In this document: positions 42,152 to 51,366 of the stretch, one piece after another
Numbering within the stretch: the stretch's first letter is position 1
Layout of the letters: each line of letters opens with the position of its first letter
Assembly: GCA_037446115.1 (NCBI GenBank)
Contig: JBBIJF010000008.1
Location: 90,880 to 154,879, forward strand
Direction: 5' to 3'
Source: JANWXD01 sp037446115
GTDB taxonomy: Bacteria; Acidobacteriota; Terriglobia; Bryobacterales; Bryobacteraceae
DNA length: 64,000 nt
The notes under the pieces: model-generated
Database searches by the model: none
What the model was told of the DNA's origin: nothing
The model's input: only the letters and a program-made list of their open reading frames with translations
Position numbers and translations under genes: made by a program

Positions 42152-42880
42152 TCAGCTGCTCAGCAGGGCGGGATCCCACTGGCCCTCCACCCAGATTTCC
42201 CCGTCGGCGAAGTGCTCTTTCTTCCAGATGGGGACCAGTCGTTTTAGGCGGTTGATGGCTTCGAGAGCCGCTGCAAAAGCCGGCTCCCGGTGCGGGGCAG
42301 CGACAAGGACGGCGACACTCGTCTCTCCGATCTCCAGCCGGCCGAGCCGGTGCACCATGGCAATCCGGCCGATCGGATATTCGCCGGCGATCTGGCGCCC
42401 GATGCGCGCCATGACCTCGACGGCCATGGACTCGTAGCACTCGTAATCGAGTCGGACAGTGGCGCGGCCGCGGCTGTTGTTCCGCACGACGCCGCGGAAC
42501 TCCACCACGGCGCCGTCTTCGTCCCGCGTCAATCGCTGTGCCAGCTCCGCCGTCTGGATGGGCTCGCGCGTCAGCGCGAAGAAGTGGCCGGCCGGATCTT
42601 CAATGACGTGGCTGTAGGGTGCGGCGCCGCCGCTGACGGGGGGTAACAGTGCAATTTCGTCGCCGTCCCGGATCTCTTCGGAAAGCCGCGCGAACTCGCG
42701 GTTCCGCGCAGGTACGATACTGGAACGCATCTCGGCAAGCCTCGGGAACCGCCGCGCGTAACAATCCACAATGTCCGCCACGCGGGCGGGCTCGGAAAGT
42801 TCCAGCTCCTCTTCCCCCGCGCCCACGATGTCCTTCAACATCCCGAAAAATAAGACCTTGATCCGCACGGCCACTTCCAT
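42152..42880 (-). CDS. Fused MoaD-MoaE, molybdopterin synthase
   Basis: This 242-residue protein has residues 1-85 as MoaD (KVLFFGMLKDIVG, FARLSEEIRDGDEIALLPPVSGG). The Gly-Gly that would be the C-terminus of free MoaD is internal, at 84-85. Residues 95-240 are MoaE (GAVVEFRGVVRNNSRG, YECYESMAVEVM, VPIWKKEHFADGEIWVEG). Known MoaX of Mycobacterium tuberculosis is a similar fusion that is cut after the Gly-Gly. MoaD needs a free C-terminal glycine for thiocarboxylation, so cleavage here is expected too. It makes molybdopterin. Confidence 0.88.
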   Translation of the reverse strand: MEVAVRIKVLFFGMLKDIVGAGEEELELSEPARVADIVDCYARRFPRLAEMRSSIVPARNREFARLSEEIRDGDEIALLPPVSGGAAPYSHVIEDPAGHFFALTREPIQTAELAQRLTRDEDGAVVEFRGVVRNNSRGRATVRLDYECYESMAVEVMARIGRQIAGEYPIGRIAMVHRLGRLEIGETSVAVLVAAPHREPAFAAALEAINRLKRLVPIWKKEHFADGEIWVEGQWDPALLSS

Positions 42881-42912
42881 CGTAACATCCGTCGCCCCGC
42901 GGTCTTAAAAGG

Positions 42913-42918
42913 TATAAT
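42913..42918 (+). promoter_or_regulatory. TATAAT -10 element just upstream of the thioesterase start
   Basis: A perfect TATAAT ends 11 bases before the ATG at 42930, so the message should have a leader of only a few bases. No good -35 lies 16-18 bases upstream. The divergent MoaD-MoaE gene starts 33 bases to the left. Confidence 0.45.
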
Positions 42919-42929
42919 CCGTTGGTTTG

Positions 42930-43334
42930 ATGCGCGCAACGGAAACGCGGTTCCGCGTCCGCTATGCGGAGACGGACCAGATGGGAGTGGCCTACTACGC
43001 CAATTTTTTCGTGTGGATGGAGCTCGGCCGTGTGGAGTACTGCCGCGCGGCAGGGCTACGCTACCGCGATATGGAGGAGCAGGACGGGATCCTGCTGGCG
43101 GTGGTGGAGGCACAGTGCCGCTACCTTGCCCCGGCCCGCTACGACGACGAGATTGTCGTCAAGACGTGGGTGGAGCGGGCCTCCGCCCGCATGGTGCGCT
43201 TCGATTACGAGATTCGCCACGCCGAATGCGGGCGCCGGCTGGCCACGGGTTACACCAAACATGTCTTTTGCGGGCGCGACATGAAACCCACGCGGCTGCC
43301 CGCCAAGTATCACCACCTGTTTGCCGTCGGCTGA
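42930..43334 (+). CDS. YbgC/FadM-family acyl-CoA thioesterase
   Basis: This 134-residue hotdog-fold protein is of normal length. VRYAETDQMGVAYYANFFVWMELGR contains the YbgC-type catalytic Asp region (ETDQMG) and YANFFVWME. It hydrolyses acyl-CoA thioesters, either free or as part of a Tol-Pal linked set in some bacteria; no tol genes are near here. The start is ATG 42930; a TTG directly before it could also be used. It is convergent with the oxidoreductase gene. Confidence 0.87.
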   Translation: MRATETRFRVRYAETDQMGVAYYANFFVWMELGRVEYCRAAGLRYRDMEEQDGILLAVVEAQCRYLAPARYDDEIVVKTWVERASARMVRFDYEIRHAECGRRLATGYTKHVFCGRDMKPTRLPAKYHHLFAVG

Positions 43335-43356
43335 AGTTGTCCGGCAACCGAGGCGC

Positions 43357-44607
43357 CTATTCCACGGCGGGGACCACGTAAGGACTGCGGTAACTGCGTG
43401 CGAGCAGTTTGTCCGCTTCCGGGTCGCCGACGAAACGGCCGGCGGCGGGATCGAACTTGATTTCCCGGCCCAGCCGATACGCGATATTGCCCAGATGACA
43501 CAGCGCGGTTGACAGATGCGTCTCGCGGATCTCGGCATGGAGCAGCGAGGGATCACGGCGGCGCACGGCCTCGACGAAGTTGGCGTAATGACTCACGTCC
43601 GGCAAGGGTTCCACCGGCGGTTCAGGCTGCTTGCTTCGCCCGAGCGTAATCTCGAAGCGCCCGTCGGCAAAGATGTGCATGTGCCCCTTGGTGCCGAAGA
43701 AATCCCAGGACATCGGCTCGGCCGTGTAGAGGCCGCGGATTTCCCCGATGATCGCCGTGCCGTCCGCGTACTGCCAGGTGACGGTTTGTGTGTTCGGCGT
43801 TTCCGCCTGATCTTTGTAACCAAACCGGCCGCCCCAGGAGTGAATCTTGACCGGCAGTTCCTTGTTCATGCCCCAGCGGGAGATGTCCACCAGGTGAATT
43901 CCGTTATTCCCCAGTTCTCCGTTGCCAAAATCCCAAAACCAGTGCCAGTTGTAATGAACGAGATTGCCGTGGTAGGGCTGCTCAGGGGCCGGACCGAGCC
44001 AGAGGTCCCAGTTCAGCCAGGAAGGCGGCGGTTCGGCGGGCTTGAACCCGATCGAGTCCCGGCGCCCCGGGAAAAACCATTTGGCGAGGTAGACGTCTCC
44101 GATGGCGCCGTCGCGGAGCAGTTGAACGGCCTTGCGGAAGCGTCCCATGGAGCGGCGTTGCGTTCCTCCCTGCACGATGCGGCCGTATTTCCGCGCGGCC
44201 TTTACCATCTGCTCTCCCTCGAAAAAGTTGTGTGACACCGGCTTCTCGACGTAGACGTCTTTTCCGGCCTGCATCGCCCAGATGGCCGCCAAGGCATGCC
44301 AGTGGTTGGTCGTGGCGATCACCACTGCATGGATGGAGGTGTCTTCGAAGACGCGCCGCATGTCGGATTCGACGCGGCTCCGCCTGCCCGTGTTCTCCAG
44401 CAGCCATTGGGCCGCCTTTTCGGCACGGTTGCCGTCGGGGTCCACCACCGCGCCGATCTCAACACCGGGGATGCGGGCAAACAGCCGCATCAGCTCGCTG
44501 CCGCGCCCTCCCATGCCGATCACGGCGATCCGCACCGGAGCTCCGCGCGTTTGGCTGAGCGCCATTGGGCCAGTCGTGGAGAGCGTGAGAAACTGTCGCC
44601 TGTCCAT
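43357..44607 (-). CDS. Gfo/Idh/MocA-family oxidoreductase (second), exported
   Basis: This 416-residue protein has a short DRRQFLTLSTTG N-terminus, a twin-arginine-like signal. The NAD-binding domain has AVIGMGGRGSELMRLF and DVYVEKPV (EKP catalytic lysine). The second domain has WDLWLGPAPEQPYHG and HWFWDFGNGELGNNGIHLVD, like enzymes common in Acidobacteria and Planctomycetes. It lies 39 bases downstream of the lipoprotein cytochrome gene on the same strand, so electrons from sugar oxidation could pass to it (inference). The substrate is unknown. Confidence 0.85.
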   Translation of the reverse strand: MDRRQFLTLSTTGPMALSQTRGAPVRIAVIGMGGRGSELMRLFARIPGVEIGAVVDPDGNRAEKAAQWLLENTGRRSRVESDMRRVFEDTSIHAVVIATTNHWHALAAIWAMQAGKDVYVEKPVSHNFFEGEQMVKAARKYGRIVQGGTQRRSMGRFRKAVQLLRDGAIGDVYLAKWFFPGRRDSIGFKPAEPPPSWLNWDLWLGPAPEQPYHGNLVHYNWHWFWDFGNGELGNNGIHLVDISRWGMNKELPVKIHSWGGRFGYKDQAETPNTQTVTWQYADGTAIIGEIRGLYTAEPMSWDFFGTKGHMHIFADGRFEITLGRSKQPEPPVEPLPDVSHYANFVEAVRRRDPSLLHAEIRETHLSTALCHLGNIAYRLGREIKFDPAAGRFVGDPEADKLLARSYRSPYVVPAVE

Positions 44608-44646
44608 CGCCGCGTATTGTATCAGGCTAGGCCGGCGGCCCCGGTT

Positions 44647-47640
44647 TCACGGGCGCAGGAAGGCGAGGATATCGGCCAGATCCTGGCGGCTGAGGTAGGA
44701 GTCGAAATCGTCCGGCATCAGCGAGATCGCCGAGGCGCGCATTTCCGCGATTTGATCCCGGGGCACCGTGTGATCGAACTCGCCCGAGCCGCTGCGAAGC
44801 GTGATGGCGGCGGCCGTTTCGCGGACCAGGATGCCGTCATAGATCCTTCCATCCTTGGTCGTGACAATGTAGTTGACGTAACGGGCTTCGATGGCGTAGC
44901 TCGGATCGAGGATCGAGGTGAGCAGTTCGTCCTTCGTCTTGTTGCTGACCCCGGATAGATCCGGTCCAACGCTTGTTCCGCGCCCTTGGTGCATGTGACA
45001 GCGCCCGCAGTGCTCATCGAAAAGGATGCGGCCGCGCTTTGCGTCACCGCGGAGACTGAGAACATCCCGGTAGCGTTCCACTACCCTCCTGCGAGCCGCG
45101 GCATCGTGCTGGAAGTGACGGCGGGCCCGGGCAGCGTTGTCCGGGTCGGGATCTTCGAGAAGGCGGGCGCGTATCGCCGCATCTACGGCGGCGGCCTCGA
45201 TGCGGCCGGCTTCAAGGGCGTCCAGCAGGACCCGCACGCCCGACCTCTGCCGCACGAGCGATTCGATGACCCGCGTGCGGGCCTGCGGGCTGAGCTTCTT
45301 CCAATGCGCCACCAGTGCTTGCGCCGCCGCCGGGGTAGCCAACGCCGCCAGAGCGTCTACGGCCGCCACCTGAAGCTCCACGGGCGGAAATTGGGAGAGG
45401 ATGCGGTCGAGCAGAGGTGCAGCGGAGGAGTACGGAACACCGCCCAGCGCGCGCACGGCTGCGGCTCGCAAGGAAAGCGGCTGATCCTGGGCGAAAGCGA
45501 GATGGCGAGCCTCCGGAAGCATGGGACCCAGTTCGAAGAACCGGGCTGCCTCCCAAGCCGCCTGCCGGACCGCGGGGCGCCGATCGACAGCGAGGCGGCG
45601 GAGATGACTCACCGCCGCGGGTGCGCGCAAGGCCGCCGTCCCCGCTGTCTCCAGACCACGGCTCAGGCCTTTCAACGCATCTTCGGGATGTTGCAATGAG
45701 GGTACGGTTCTGAGGAAGCCGGCGATCTCGACCGCATTGCGGGAGGCGCCGATCAAAGAGCCCAGACCGTTGAGGAACTCCGGATTCTGCCAGTTCCGGC
45801 CGTGTCGGAGGAGGACTTGGAGAAATTCCCAGGCGGAATGCGCTGCCGAGCTGAGAATGGCCGCGCGGAACCACGGATCATTGGCCTCACGTGTGGCCAG
45901 CTCGGCCAGCGCCTGAAGCGCTTTGGCGCTTCGTAGCTCCCCGAGGGTCAGGGCAACCTGGAGCCGGACACGCGGCGCCGGGTCGGCAGTCATGCTGAGC
46001 AGCGCGTCTGCAATCGCCGGTTCGCGGCGCAGAAACGCCTCTGCGAGGCGCACCGCATTCTCCCGCACGCCGGGGTGTGGGTCGCGGAGCGCGGCCCTGA
46101 CCAGCGACGGTTCCATTCCGCCGAGGCCCTCCAGAGTCCACAGAGCGCGCACGCGAGCCTCAGGCCTGGCGCTGGTACGTGCCAGTGCGGCAAGCAGCGG
46201 TACTGCGGCGCGGTCCTGGCGCTCGACGAGCAAACGCTGGGCGGTCTCACGGTGCCAGCCGTTGCTGTTGTCCAAGTTCCGGACCAGTTCCTGGACCGAG
46301 GCTGCGCCGAGCATCGGGCGGAGGTTACCGCGCCGCCGGGGCCGGTTGGCCACGATCCGCCAAATGCGGCCGCGGTTGTCTCCTGCCCAGAAGTTCATGT
46401 TCTTCTTGAGGTATTCGGGGATAGACTCCGGAGTCTCAATAAAAAGCCGGTACATGTCGGCGACGTAGAGGTTTCCGTCGGGCGCATTGGCGAAGTTACA
46501 GGGCCGGAACCAGACATCCGTGGAGGCGAGAAATTCCACGCCCGAGCGCGCCCGCGAGGCTGAAAACGTAACTCCGTCGGGGCGCAGGATGTCCCGGTGG
46601 ATCAGGTTGCCGCTGACGTCTCCGGTGTAGATGTTGCCCCGGTATTCCTCGGGCCAGGCGTCTCCGGTGTAGAGCGTACTGCCCGCCGCTGCGGTGAAGT
46701 ATCCGGAAGCGTGTTCGACGCGGTTCAACCCGAGCTCCTGGTAGCGGCGCTGTCGGATGCGGGTGCGTTCCAGACGCCACGCCTGTGGCTGGGTCAGGGG
46801 AAACATGGGCGCGGCGGGCCGCCCGTGGTCGGAGATGTCCTGGGCCACGGGAGGATGTGCCAGAAGCGGTGCCCGGGCCAGATAGCGGTTTTCAAGGACC
46901 ACATGGCGCAGATGGACGGTGTTGTGGGTAATGAACCGGTTGCCGAAATCGTCCATGGTCAGGCCGAACTGTGCGGGGCCCGAGACGGCCTCGGCCCGCC
47001 GGGTAAGCGGATGGAAGCGAAAATCCGCTCCTCCGACGATCACCGGCGGGATGTCGGGGCGGCCCGGCGCGGTGATGCGCCCCGGGGCCCCGTTATTGGC
47101 ACAGTAAATCCAGTTGTCGACGCCGAAGCGGGGATTCGTGATGCGCCCCTCCGGATTCACCTTGGGAAAGCCCGTGTACCACACTTCGCGCACGTCTGCC
47201 CGGCCGTCGCCGTCGGTGTCTTTGAAAAACAGAATGTCCGGGGCGCTCGTGACGATCAGGCCGCCCGCCCACGGCAAGATGCCGCTCACTTGGAGCACCT
47301 TTTGTGCGAAAATCACGCGGCGCTCGAAACGCCCGTCACCGTCGGCATCCTCCAGCAGCTTGATGCGGGAGCGCGGCGGTTTCCCCGGAGGCGGATCCTC
47401 GGGATAATCGAGCATTTCCGCTACATAGACGCGGCCGTTCTCGTCGAACGCAATGTCTACCGGATCCACGACGTCCGGCTCGGCGGCAAAAAGCTCGACG
47501 TGAAAGTCTTCGCTGAGGCGGAAGCTGCGATGGGCTTCGCCCGGAGAAAGAGGCTCAGGCTCGGACGATTGCCGCCCGCACGCCGCCAGCAGACAACACA
47601 AGGCTGCGACAGCCTTCAGGGTAGAGGACGTTCGCCGCAT
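44647..47640 (-). CDS. Lipoprotein cytochrome c with PVC-type propeller and HEAT repeats
   Basis: This encodes 997 residues from ATG 47640; longer frames lack a signal. LLAAC makes a lipobox with Cys21. Residues 40-500 form a glucose-dehydrogenase-like beta-propeller (DIAFDENGRVYVAEMLDYPEDPP, DTDGDGRADVR, DGNLYVADMYRL). Residues 500-850 are HEAT-like helical repeats. The C-terminus is a cytochrome c domain with the heme motif CGRCH (near residue 877) and the PVC-type tail GPDLSGVSNKT, SILDPSYAIEARYVNY. Such proteins are known from Planctomycetes and Acidobacteria and are thought to oxidise sugars at the outer membrane. It is probably co-transcribed with the oxidoreductase gene. Confidence 0.87.
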   Translation of the reverse strand: MRRTSSTLKAVAALCCLLAACGRQSSEPEPLSPGEAHRSFRLSEDFHVELFAAEPDVVDPVDIAFDENGRVYVAEMLDYPEDPPPGKPPRSRIKLLEDADGDGRFERRVIFAQKVLQVSGILPWAGGLIVTSAPDILFFKDTDGDGRADVREVWYTGFPKVNPEGRITNPRFGVDNWIYCANNGAPGRITAPGRPDIPPVIVGGADFRFHPLTRRAEAVSGPAQFGLTMDDFGNRFITHNTVHLRHVVLENRYLARAPLLAHPPVAQDISDHGRPAAPMFPLTQPQAWRLERTRIRQRRYQELGLNRVEHASGYFTAAAGSTLYTGDAWPEEYRGNIYTGDVSGNLIHRDILRPDGVTFSASRARSGVEFLASTDVWFRPCNFANAPDGNLYVADMYRLFIETPESIPEYLKKNMNFWAGDNRGRIWRIVANRPRRRGNLRPMLGAASVQELVRNLDNSNGWHRETAQRLLVERQDRAAVPLLAALARTSARPEARVRALWTLEGLGGMEPSLVRAALRDPHPGVRENAVRLAEAFLRREPAIADALLSMTADPAPRVRLQVALTLGELRSAKALQALAELATREANDPWFRAAILSSAAHSAWEFLQVLLRHGRNWQNPEFLNGLGSLIGASRNAVEIAGFLRTVPSLQHPEDALKGLSRGLETAGTAALRAPAAVSHLRRLAVDRRPAVRQAAWEAARFFELGPMLPEARHLAFAQDQPLSLRAAAVRALGGVPYSSAAPLLDRILSQFPPVELQVAAVDALAALATPAAAQALVAHWKKLSPQARTRVIESLVRQRSGVRVLLDALEAGRIEAAAVDAAIRARLLEDPDPDNAARARRHFQHDAAARRRVVERYRDVLSLRGDAKRGRILFDEHCGRCHMHQGRGTSVGPDLSGVSNKTKDELLTSILDPSYAIEARYVNYIVTTKDGRIYDGILVRETAAAITLRSGSGEFDHTVPRDQIAEMRASAISLMPDDFDSYLSRQDLADILAFLRP

Positions 47641-47711
47641 GGACAACAGCGAAATTATCGTACAGGTCGAGGCTTGCACATGGCGGCGCGGAAAGTGGAG
47701 CATGAAAAGGT

Positions 47712-48995
47712 ATGTACGACCTCGCGTTTTTTCGGGCGAACCTCGACGAAATCGCCCGGCGGCTGGCCAGCCGCGGCTTCGGCCTGGACGTAGGAAAGTT
47801 CCGGGATCTCGATGCGCGGCGCCGCGCCGCAATTACGGAGGCGGAACGGCTCCGGGCGCAGCGCAACGCCGCCACCGCCGAGATCGCCAGACTGCGCAAG
47901 CTCGGGCAGGATACAACCGAGCGGCAACAACAGGTTCGCGAGCTCGCCGACAGAATCGCGATTCTCGAAGAAGAGGCCACGCGGCTCGATCAGCAGTTTC
48001 GCGACGAGCTGGCGGCCGTTCCCAACCTGCCCCATGAGTCCGTCCCCGTCGGCGCTGACGAAAGCGGCAACGTCGAGGTTCGCCGCTGGGGCCGGCCGCG
48101 GGAGTTCGACTTTCAACCGAAGGCGCATTGGGATCTCGGCCCGGAGTTGGGCATTCTCGACTTTGAGCGCGCGGCCAAAATCACAGGGGCGCGTTTCGCC
48201 GTGTATTGGGATCTGGGAGCGAGACTCGAGCGAGCTCTGATCAACTTCATGCTGGATCTGCACACTCGCGAGCACGGCTATACGGAAGTGCTGCCGCCCT
48301 TCCTTGTCAACTCCGCGAGCCTTTACGGCACAGGCCAGTTGCCGAAGTTCGCCGGCGACCTGTTCAAGTGCGAAGGCTATGATTTCTGGCTCGTGCCCAC
48401 CGCCGAGGTCCCCGTGACGAATCTTTTCCGGGAGGAGACCCTGGACGGAGACGAGTTGCCGGTGAAGCTGTGCGCCTATTCGCCGTGCTTTCGCAGCGAG
48501 GCCGGCTCCTATGGGAAAGATGTGCGAGGCATCATCCGCCAGCACCAGTTTCAGAAGGTGGAGCTCGTGAAGTTCGCGCGGCCGGATCAAAGTTACGACG
48601 AGCTGGAGTCCCTCACGCGCGATGCTGAACAGGTTCTGCAGCGGCTGGGAATTCCCTACCGTACCGTTGCCCTCTGTACGGGCGATCTGGGCTTTTCCTC
48701 GGCCAAAACTTATGACATCGAGGCTTGGCTTCCGGGTTTGGGATCCTTCAAGGAGATCTCCTCCTGTTCGAACTTTGAGGCCTTTCAGGCCCGCAGGGCG
48801 GGGATTCGTTTCCGGACGGCGCAGGGAAAGGCGGAGTATGTCCACACACTCAACGGCAGCGGTCTGGCCGTCGGGCGGACCTGGGTGGCGGTGGTCGAGA
48901 ACTACCAGCAGCAGGACGGGAGCGTGGTGATTCCCGAAGCTCTGCGGCCGTATCTCAATGCCGAATGCATCACCCGGCAGGGAGTGCTGAAGTAG
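47712..48995 (+). CDS. serS: Seryl-tRNA synthetase
   Basis: This 427-residue class II synthetase has an N-terminal coiled-coil arm (residues 30-110), motif 2 YSPCFRSEAGSYGKDVRGIIRQHQF (fragment YSPCFRSEAGSYG) and motif 3 in NGSGLAVGRTWVAVVENYQQ. It charges tRNA-Ser in the cytoplasm. AAAAGG lies close before the ATG. It diverges from the lipoprotein cytochrome gene, with a 71-base gap that should hold both promoters. Confidence 0.96.
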   Translation: MYDLAFFRANLDEIARRLASRGFGLDVGKFRDLDARRRAAITEAERLRAQRNAATAEIARLRKLGQDTTERQQQVRELADRIAILEEEATRLDQQFRDELAAVPNLPHESVPVGADESGNVEVRRWGRPREFDFQPKAHWDLGPELGILDFERAAKITGARFAVYWDLGARLERALINFMLDLHTREHGYTEVLPPFLVNSASLYGTGQLPKFAGDLFKCEGYDFWLVPTAEVPVTNLFREETLDGDELPVKLCAYSPCFRSEAGSYGKDVRGIIRQHQFQKVELVKFARPDQSYDELESLTRDAEQVLQRLGIPYRTVALCTGDLGFSSAKTYDIEAWLPGLGSFKEISSCSNFEAFQARRAGIRFRTAQGKAEYVHTLNGSGLAVGRTWVAVVENYQQQDGSVVIPEALRPYLNAECITRQGVLK

Positions 48996-49209
48996 CCGGC
49001 TGCGCAAACGATCAGTCACGAGCGGGTTCCGCGAATCAGCTTCGACCTAAGCCACGACGCATCTGTCGGTTAACCGTGGTGCGGGAGGCTCCCCGCGATG
49101 GGCGACTCCCCGAAGGCGTGCCTAGACTGGAGCCGGAGGCTGTTCCAAGCCGGCCCGGCTCGCCTCGGCGAGTCCGCCATTACCCTTTCCTTCACCGGAG
49201 ATGCTTTCC
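48996..49209 (+). other. GC-rich structured leader upstream of the tail-fibre-like gene
   Basis: No gene was found here. Short dyads can be drawn: GCGGG (49081-49085) with CCCGC (49092-49096), GAGCCGG (49130-49136) with CCGGCTC (49155-49161), and CTCGC (49159-49163) with GCGAG (49168-49172). The last two share bases 49159-49161, so they exclude each other, as in a two-state leader. Attempts to match the cyclic-di-GMP-I, cobalamin and fluoride riboswitch patterns failed. GGAG at 49197-49200 is the ribosome-binding site for ATG 49210. Confidence 0.35.
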
Positions 49210-51366
49210 ATGTCACTACCCCGCGCGGTTGCGCTTTGCCTTTGGTTTGCGGGCGCTGCTCTGGCGGCGCCGCCATTGACGACAATCGAGGACGTGCTGT
49301 ACAAAGCCGACGGCAAGCCGTTCCAGGGTCTCGCCGTCATTCAGTGGAAGACGTTCCAGGCTGCGGACGGATCCACGATCGCGACCAGCAGCATTGCGGT
49401 GCCCGTGGTTAACGGGCTGTTTCGGGTGCAGCTGGTGCCCACGACGAACGCCTCGCCGGGAGCCTATTATTCGGTCCGCTACCTGAGCGAAGGGCGTGTC
49501 GTGTTCGAGGAAAGCTGGGCCGTGTCGCCCAGTCCTGTGCCACTCAAGCTGAAAGATGTGCGCGTGGCCGGGCCGGTCCCGTCCGGCAGCGGCGTGCTTC
49601 CGCCGGCAACGCAAACTCAGATCCAGCAGTCCGACGTGCTCGGATTGCCTGAGGAACTGGCAGCGCGGCCCGTCAAAGGACCAGGCTATGCGCCGAGCCG
49701 CACCGCGGTCATTAACGACCTGGGCGAACTCGAAGCCGTGGTGGGCAACCTTTCCGACTGTGTCCGGGTGGACGGGACGGCAGGACCGTGCGGCGCCTCG
49801 GGGAGCACAGGCCCGGGCTTCGTGGATGCCGAGCCGCCCGCGGGGCTGATCAACGGCTCCAACGACACCTTTACGTTGGCCAATACTCCGAGTCCCGCCT
49901 CGAGCCTGGCCTTGTATCGCAACGGACTGCTGCAGCAGCAGGGCCTGGACTACACGATCAGCGGCAACACCATCACGTTTCTTCCCGGGGCCATTCCCCA
50001 GCCTGGAGACACGCTGCTTGCTTCCTACCGTCTGGCCGATGCCGGCAACCCGGCCGGCCAGGCGGGCGGTCACCTGACGGGTACCTACCCGAACCCGCAG
50101 ATTGCTGCCGGCGTGATTTCGGATGTTAACATTTCCGACGTGGCCGGGATCCGCGAGTCCAAGCTCGCGCTCAACTATCCCACCCACTCGAACGCCAACG
50201 ACCCGACGCCGGGGGAGAAGGCAGCCTTGGCCGGCACATCCGGGACGCCTTCGGCCACGAACCGGTTCGTGACCGATCAGGATCCCCGGATGAGCAACGC
50301 GCGTCCCCCGGTACCTCACGGGCTGCTGAGCGCCAGCCACAGCGACACAGCGGCCGCCACTCCCGTGCGGGGCGACATCCTGGTGGCAACCGGCTCCTCG
50401 CCTGCCACGTGGACGCGCATGCCGATCGGACCGGCCAACCGTTGCCTGATGTCGAACGGATTCGACGCCGTGTGGAATACGTGCTTGTTCACAGGCTTCA
50501 GCGCCGGCTCGATTCCGTTTGTCGATTCCGCAGGCCTGCTGAGCCAAAACAACGCGCGGCTCTATTGGGACAACAGCAATCGGCGTCTTTCGATCGGCAA
50601 TAACCTGGCCGGAGCGACCCTGTACGTCTATGACGCCTTGGCGGCTACCGGATTGACCTCGCTCGTCGTACGAGCCGGACAAGGACAGGGTTCGACCCCC
50701 CTGCAAACCTGGCTGAATGCGAGCGGGGGAGAACTGGCGCGACTGGATGGGTCCGGGAACTTCTCGGGAGCTTCCTTTACCGGGACCACCTCGGCGGGGC
50801 GAGCAGCCTGGCGGGACACCGGGCTGGCCGGGGATCCGGCGCCGGTTGTGGATGGGGACGCCTGGTACAACTCCGCGGTCCAGGCTCGCAAAACTGCTGA
50901 GGCGGGCCAGATCCACGCCCTGCCGCAGGTCATCTGCAGCAGCATGGGCGCAAGCACGAGTGCAGCCGCGCTCACGCGACTGGGAAGCTGCACCGTTCCG
51001 GCGAACTTTCTCAAGGCCGGCGATCGCGTAGTGGTTCACTTCAATTACTCCCACGAGGGAAGCGGCACGGGCTTCACCGTGGAGGTGCGCTGGGGAACCA
51101 CTACCCTGTTGTCGCGCAGCGCCGCCGCCACCGAGACCTACCTCACGGGACGGGCGGAAGCGGGCGTGCATGCGGCGGGAGCGGCGTGGAGCGCTCAGAG
51201 CTGGGGAGTCTCGACCTCCCTGGCTTCCGCAGCAGGGAACGCCTCCGATTCTCTGGCTGCTCCGCTCGTCATCGATCTGCTGGGGCGTATGGCGAGCTCA
51301 GGTGCCGAGACCCTCACCCTGAGAAATTTCACTGTGGTCCGTCATCCGGCACAATCCAATCCGTAG
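49210..51366 (+). CDS. Exported protein with phage-tail-fibre-like modules
   Basis: This encodes 718 residues from ATG 49210, nine bases after GGAG; an in-frame ATG at 49201 abuts that site and is less likely. The signal peptide is VALCLWFAGAALAAPP. Residues 20-110 look like a beta domain (GLAVIQWKTFQAADG). Residues 200-330 hold NGLLQQQGLDYTISGNTITF, GGHLTGTYPNPQIA and NANDPTPGEKAALAGTSGT, patterns seen in phage tail fibres and similar spikes. The C-terminal quarter is beta-rich (RLDGSGNFSGASFTG, SCTVPANFLKAGDRV). A secreted adhesin or stalk is plausible. The pilin gene follows 111 bases downstream. Confidence 0.65.
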   Translation: MSLPRAVALCLWFAGAALAAPPLTTIEDVLYKADGKPFQGLAVIQWKTFQAADGSTIATSSIAVPVVNGLFRVQLVPTTNASPGAYYSVRYLSEGRVVFEESWAVSPSPVPLKLKDVRVAGPVPSGSGVLPPATQTQIQQSDVLGLPEELAARPVKGPGYAPSRTAVINDLGELEAVVGNLSDCVRVDGTAGPCGASGSTGPGFVDAEPPAGLINGSNDTFTLANTPSPASSLALYRNGLLQQQGLDYTISGNTITFLPGAIPQPGDTLLASYRLADAGNPAGQAGGHLTGTYPNPQIAAGVISDVNISDVAGIRESKLALNYPTHSNANDPTPGEKAALAGTSGTPSATNRFVTDQDPRMSNARPPVPHGLLSASHSDTAAATPVRGDILVATGSSPATWTRMPIGPANRCLMSNGFDAVWNTCLFTGFSAGSIPFVDSAGLLSQNNARLYWDNSNRRLSIGNNLAGATLYVYDALAATGLTSLVVRAGQGQGSTPLQTWLNASGGELARLDGSGNFSGASFTGTTSAGRAAWRDTGLAGDPAPVVDGDAWYNSAVQARKTAEAGQIHALPQVICSSMGASTSAAALTRLGSCTVPANFLKAGDRVVVHFNYSHEGSGTGFTVEVRWGTTTLLSRSAAATETYLTGRAEAGVHAAGAAWSAQSWGVSTSLASAAGNASDSLAAPLVIDLLGRMASSGAETLTLRNFTVVRHPAQSNP

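Noticed and set aside
47641..47832. 64-residue N-terminal extension of the lipoprotein cytochrome
   Set aside because: It overlaps serS on the other strand and would hide the signal peptide; ATG 47640 with the lipobox is much better.
48996..49209. Cyclic-di-GMP-I or fluoride riboswitch before the tail-fibre-like gene
   Set aside because: The essential conserved blocks (for example GCAAACC and ACGCAAAGCC) are missing; kept only as an unnamed structured leader.
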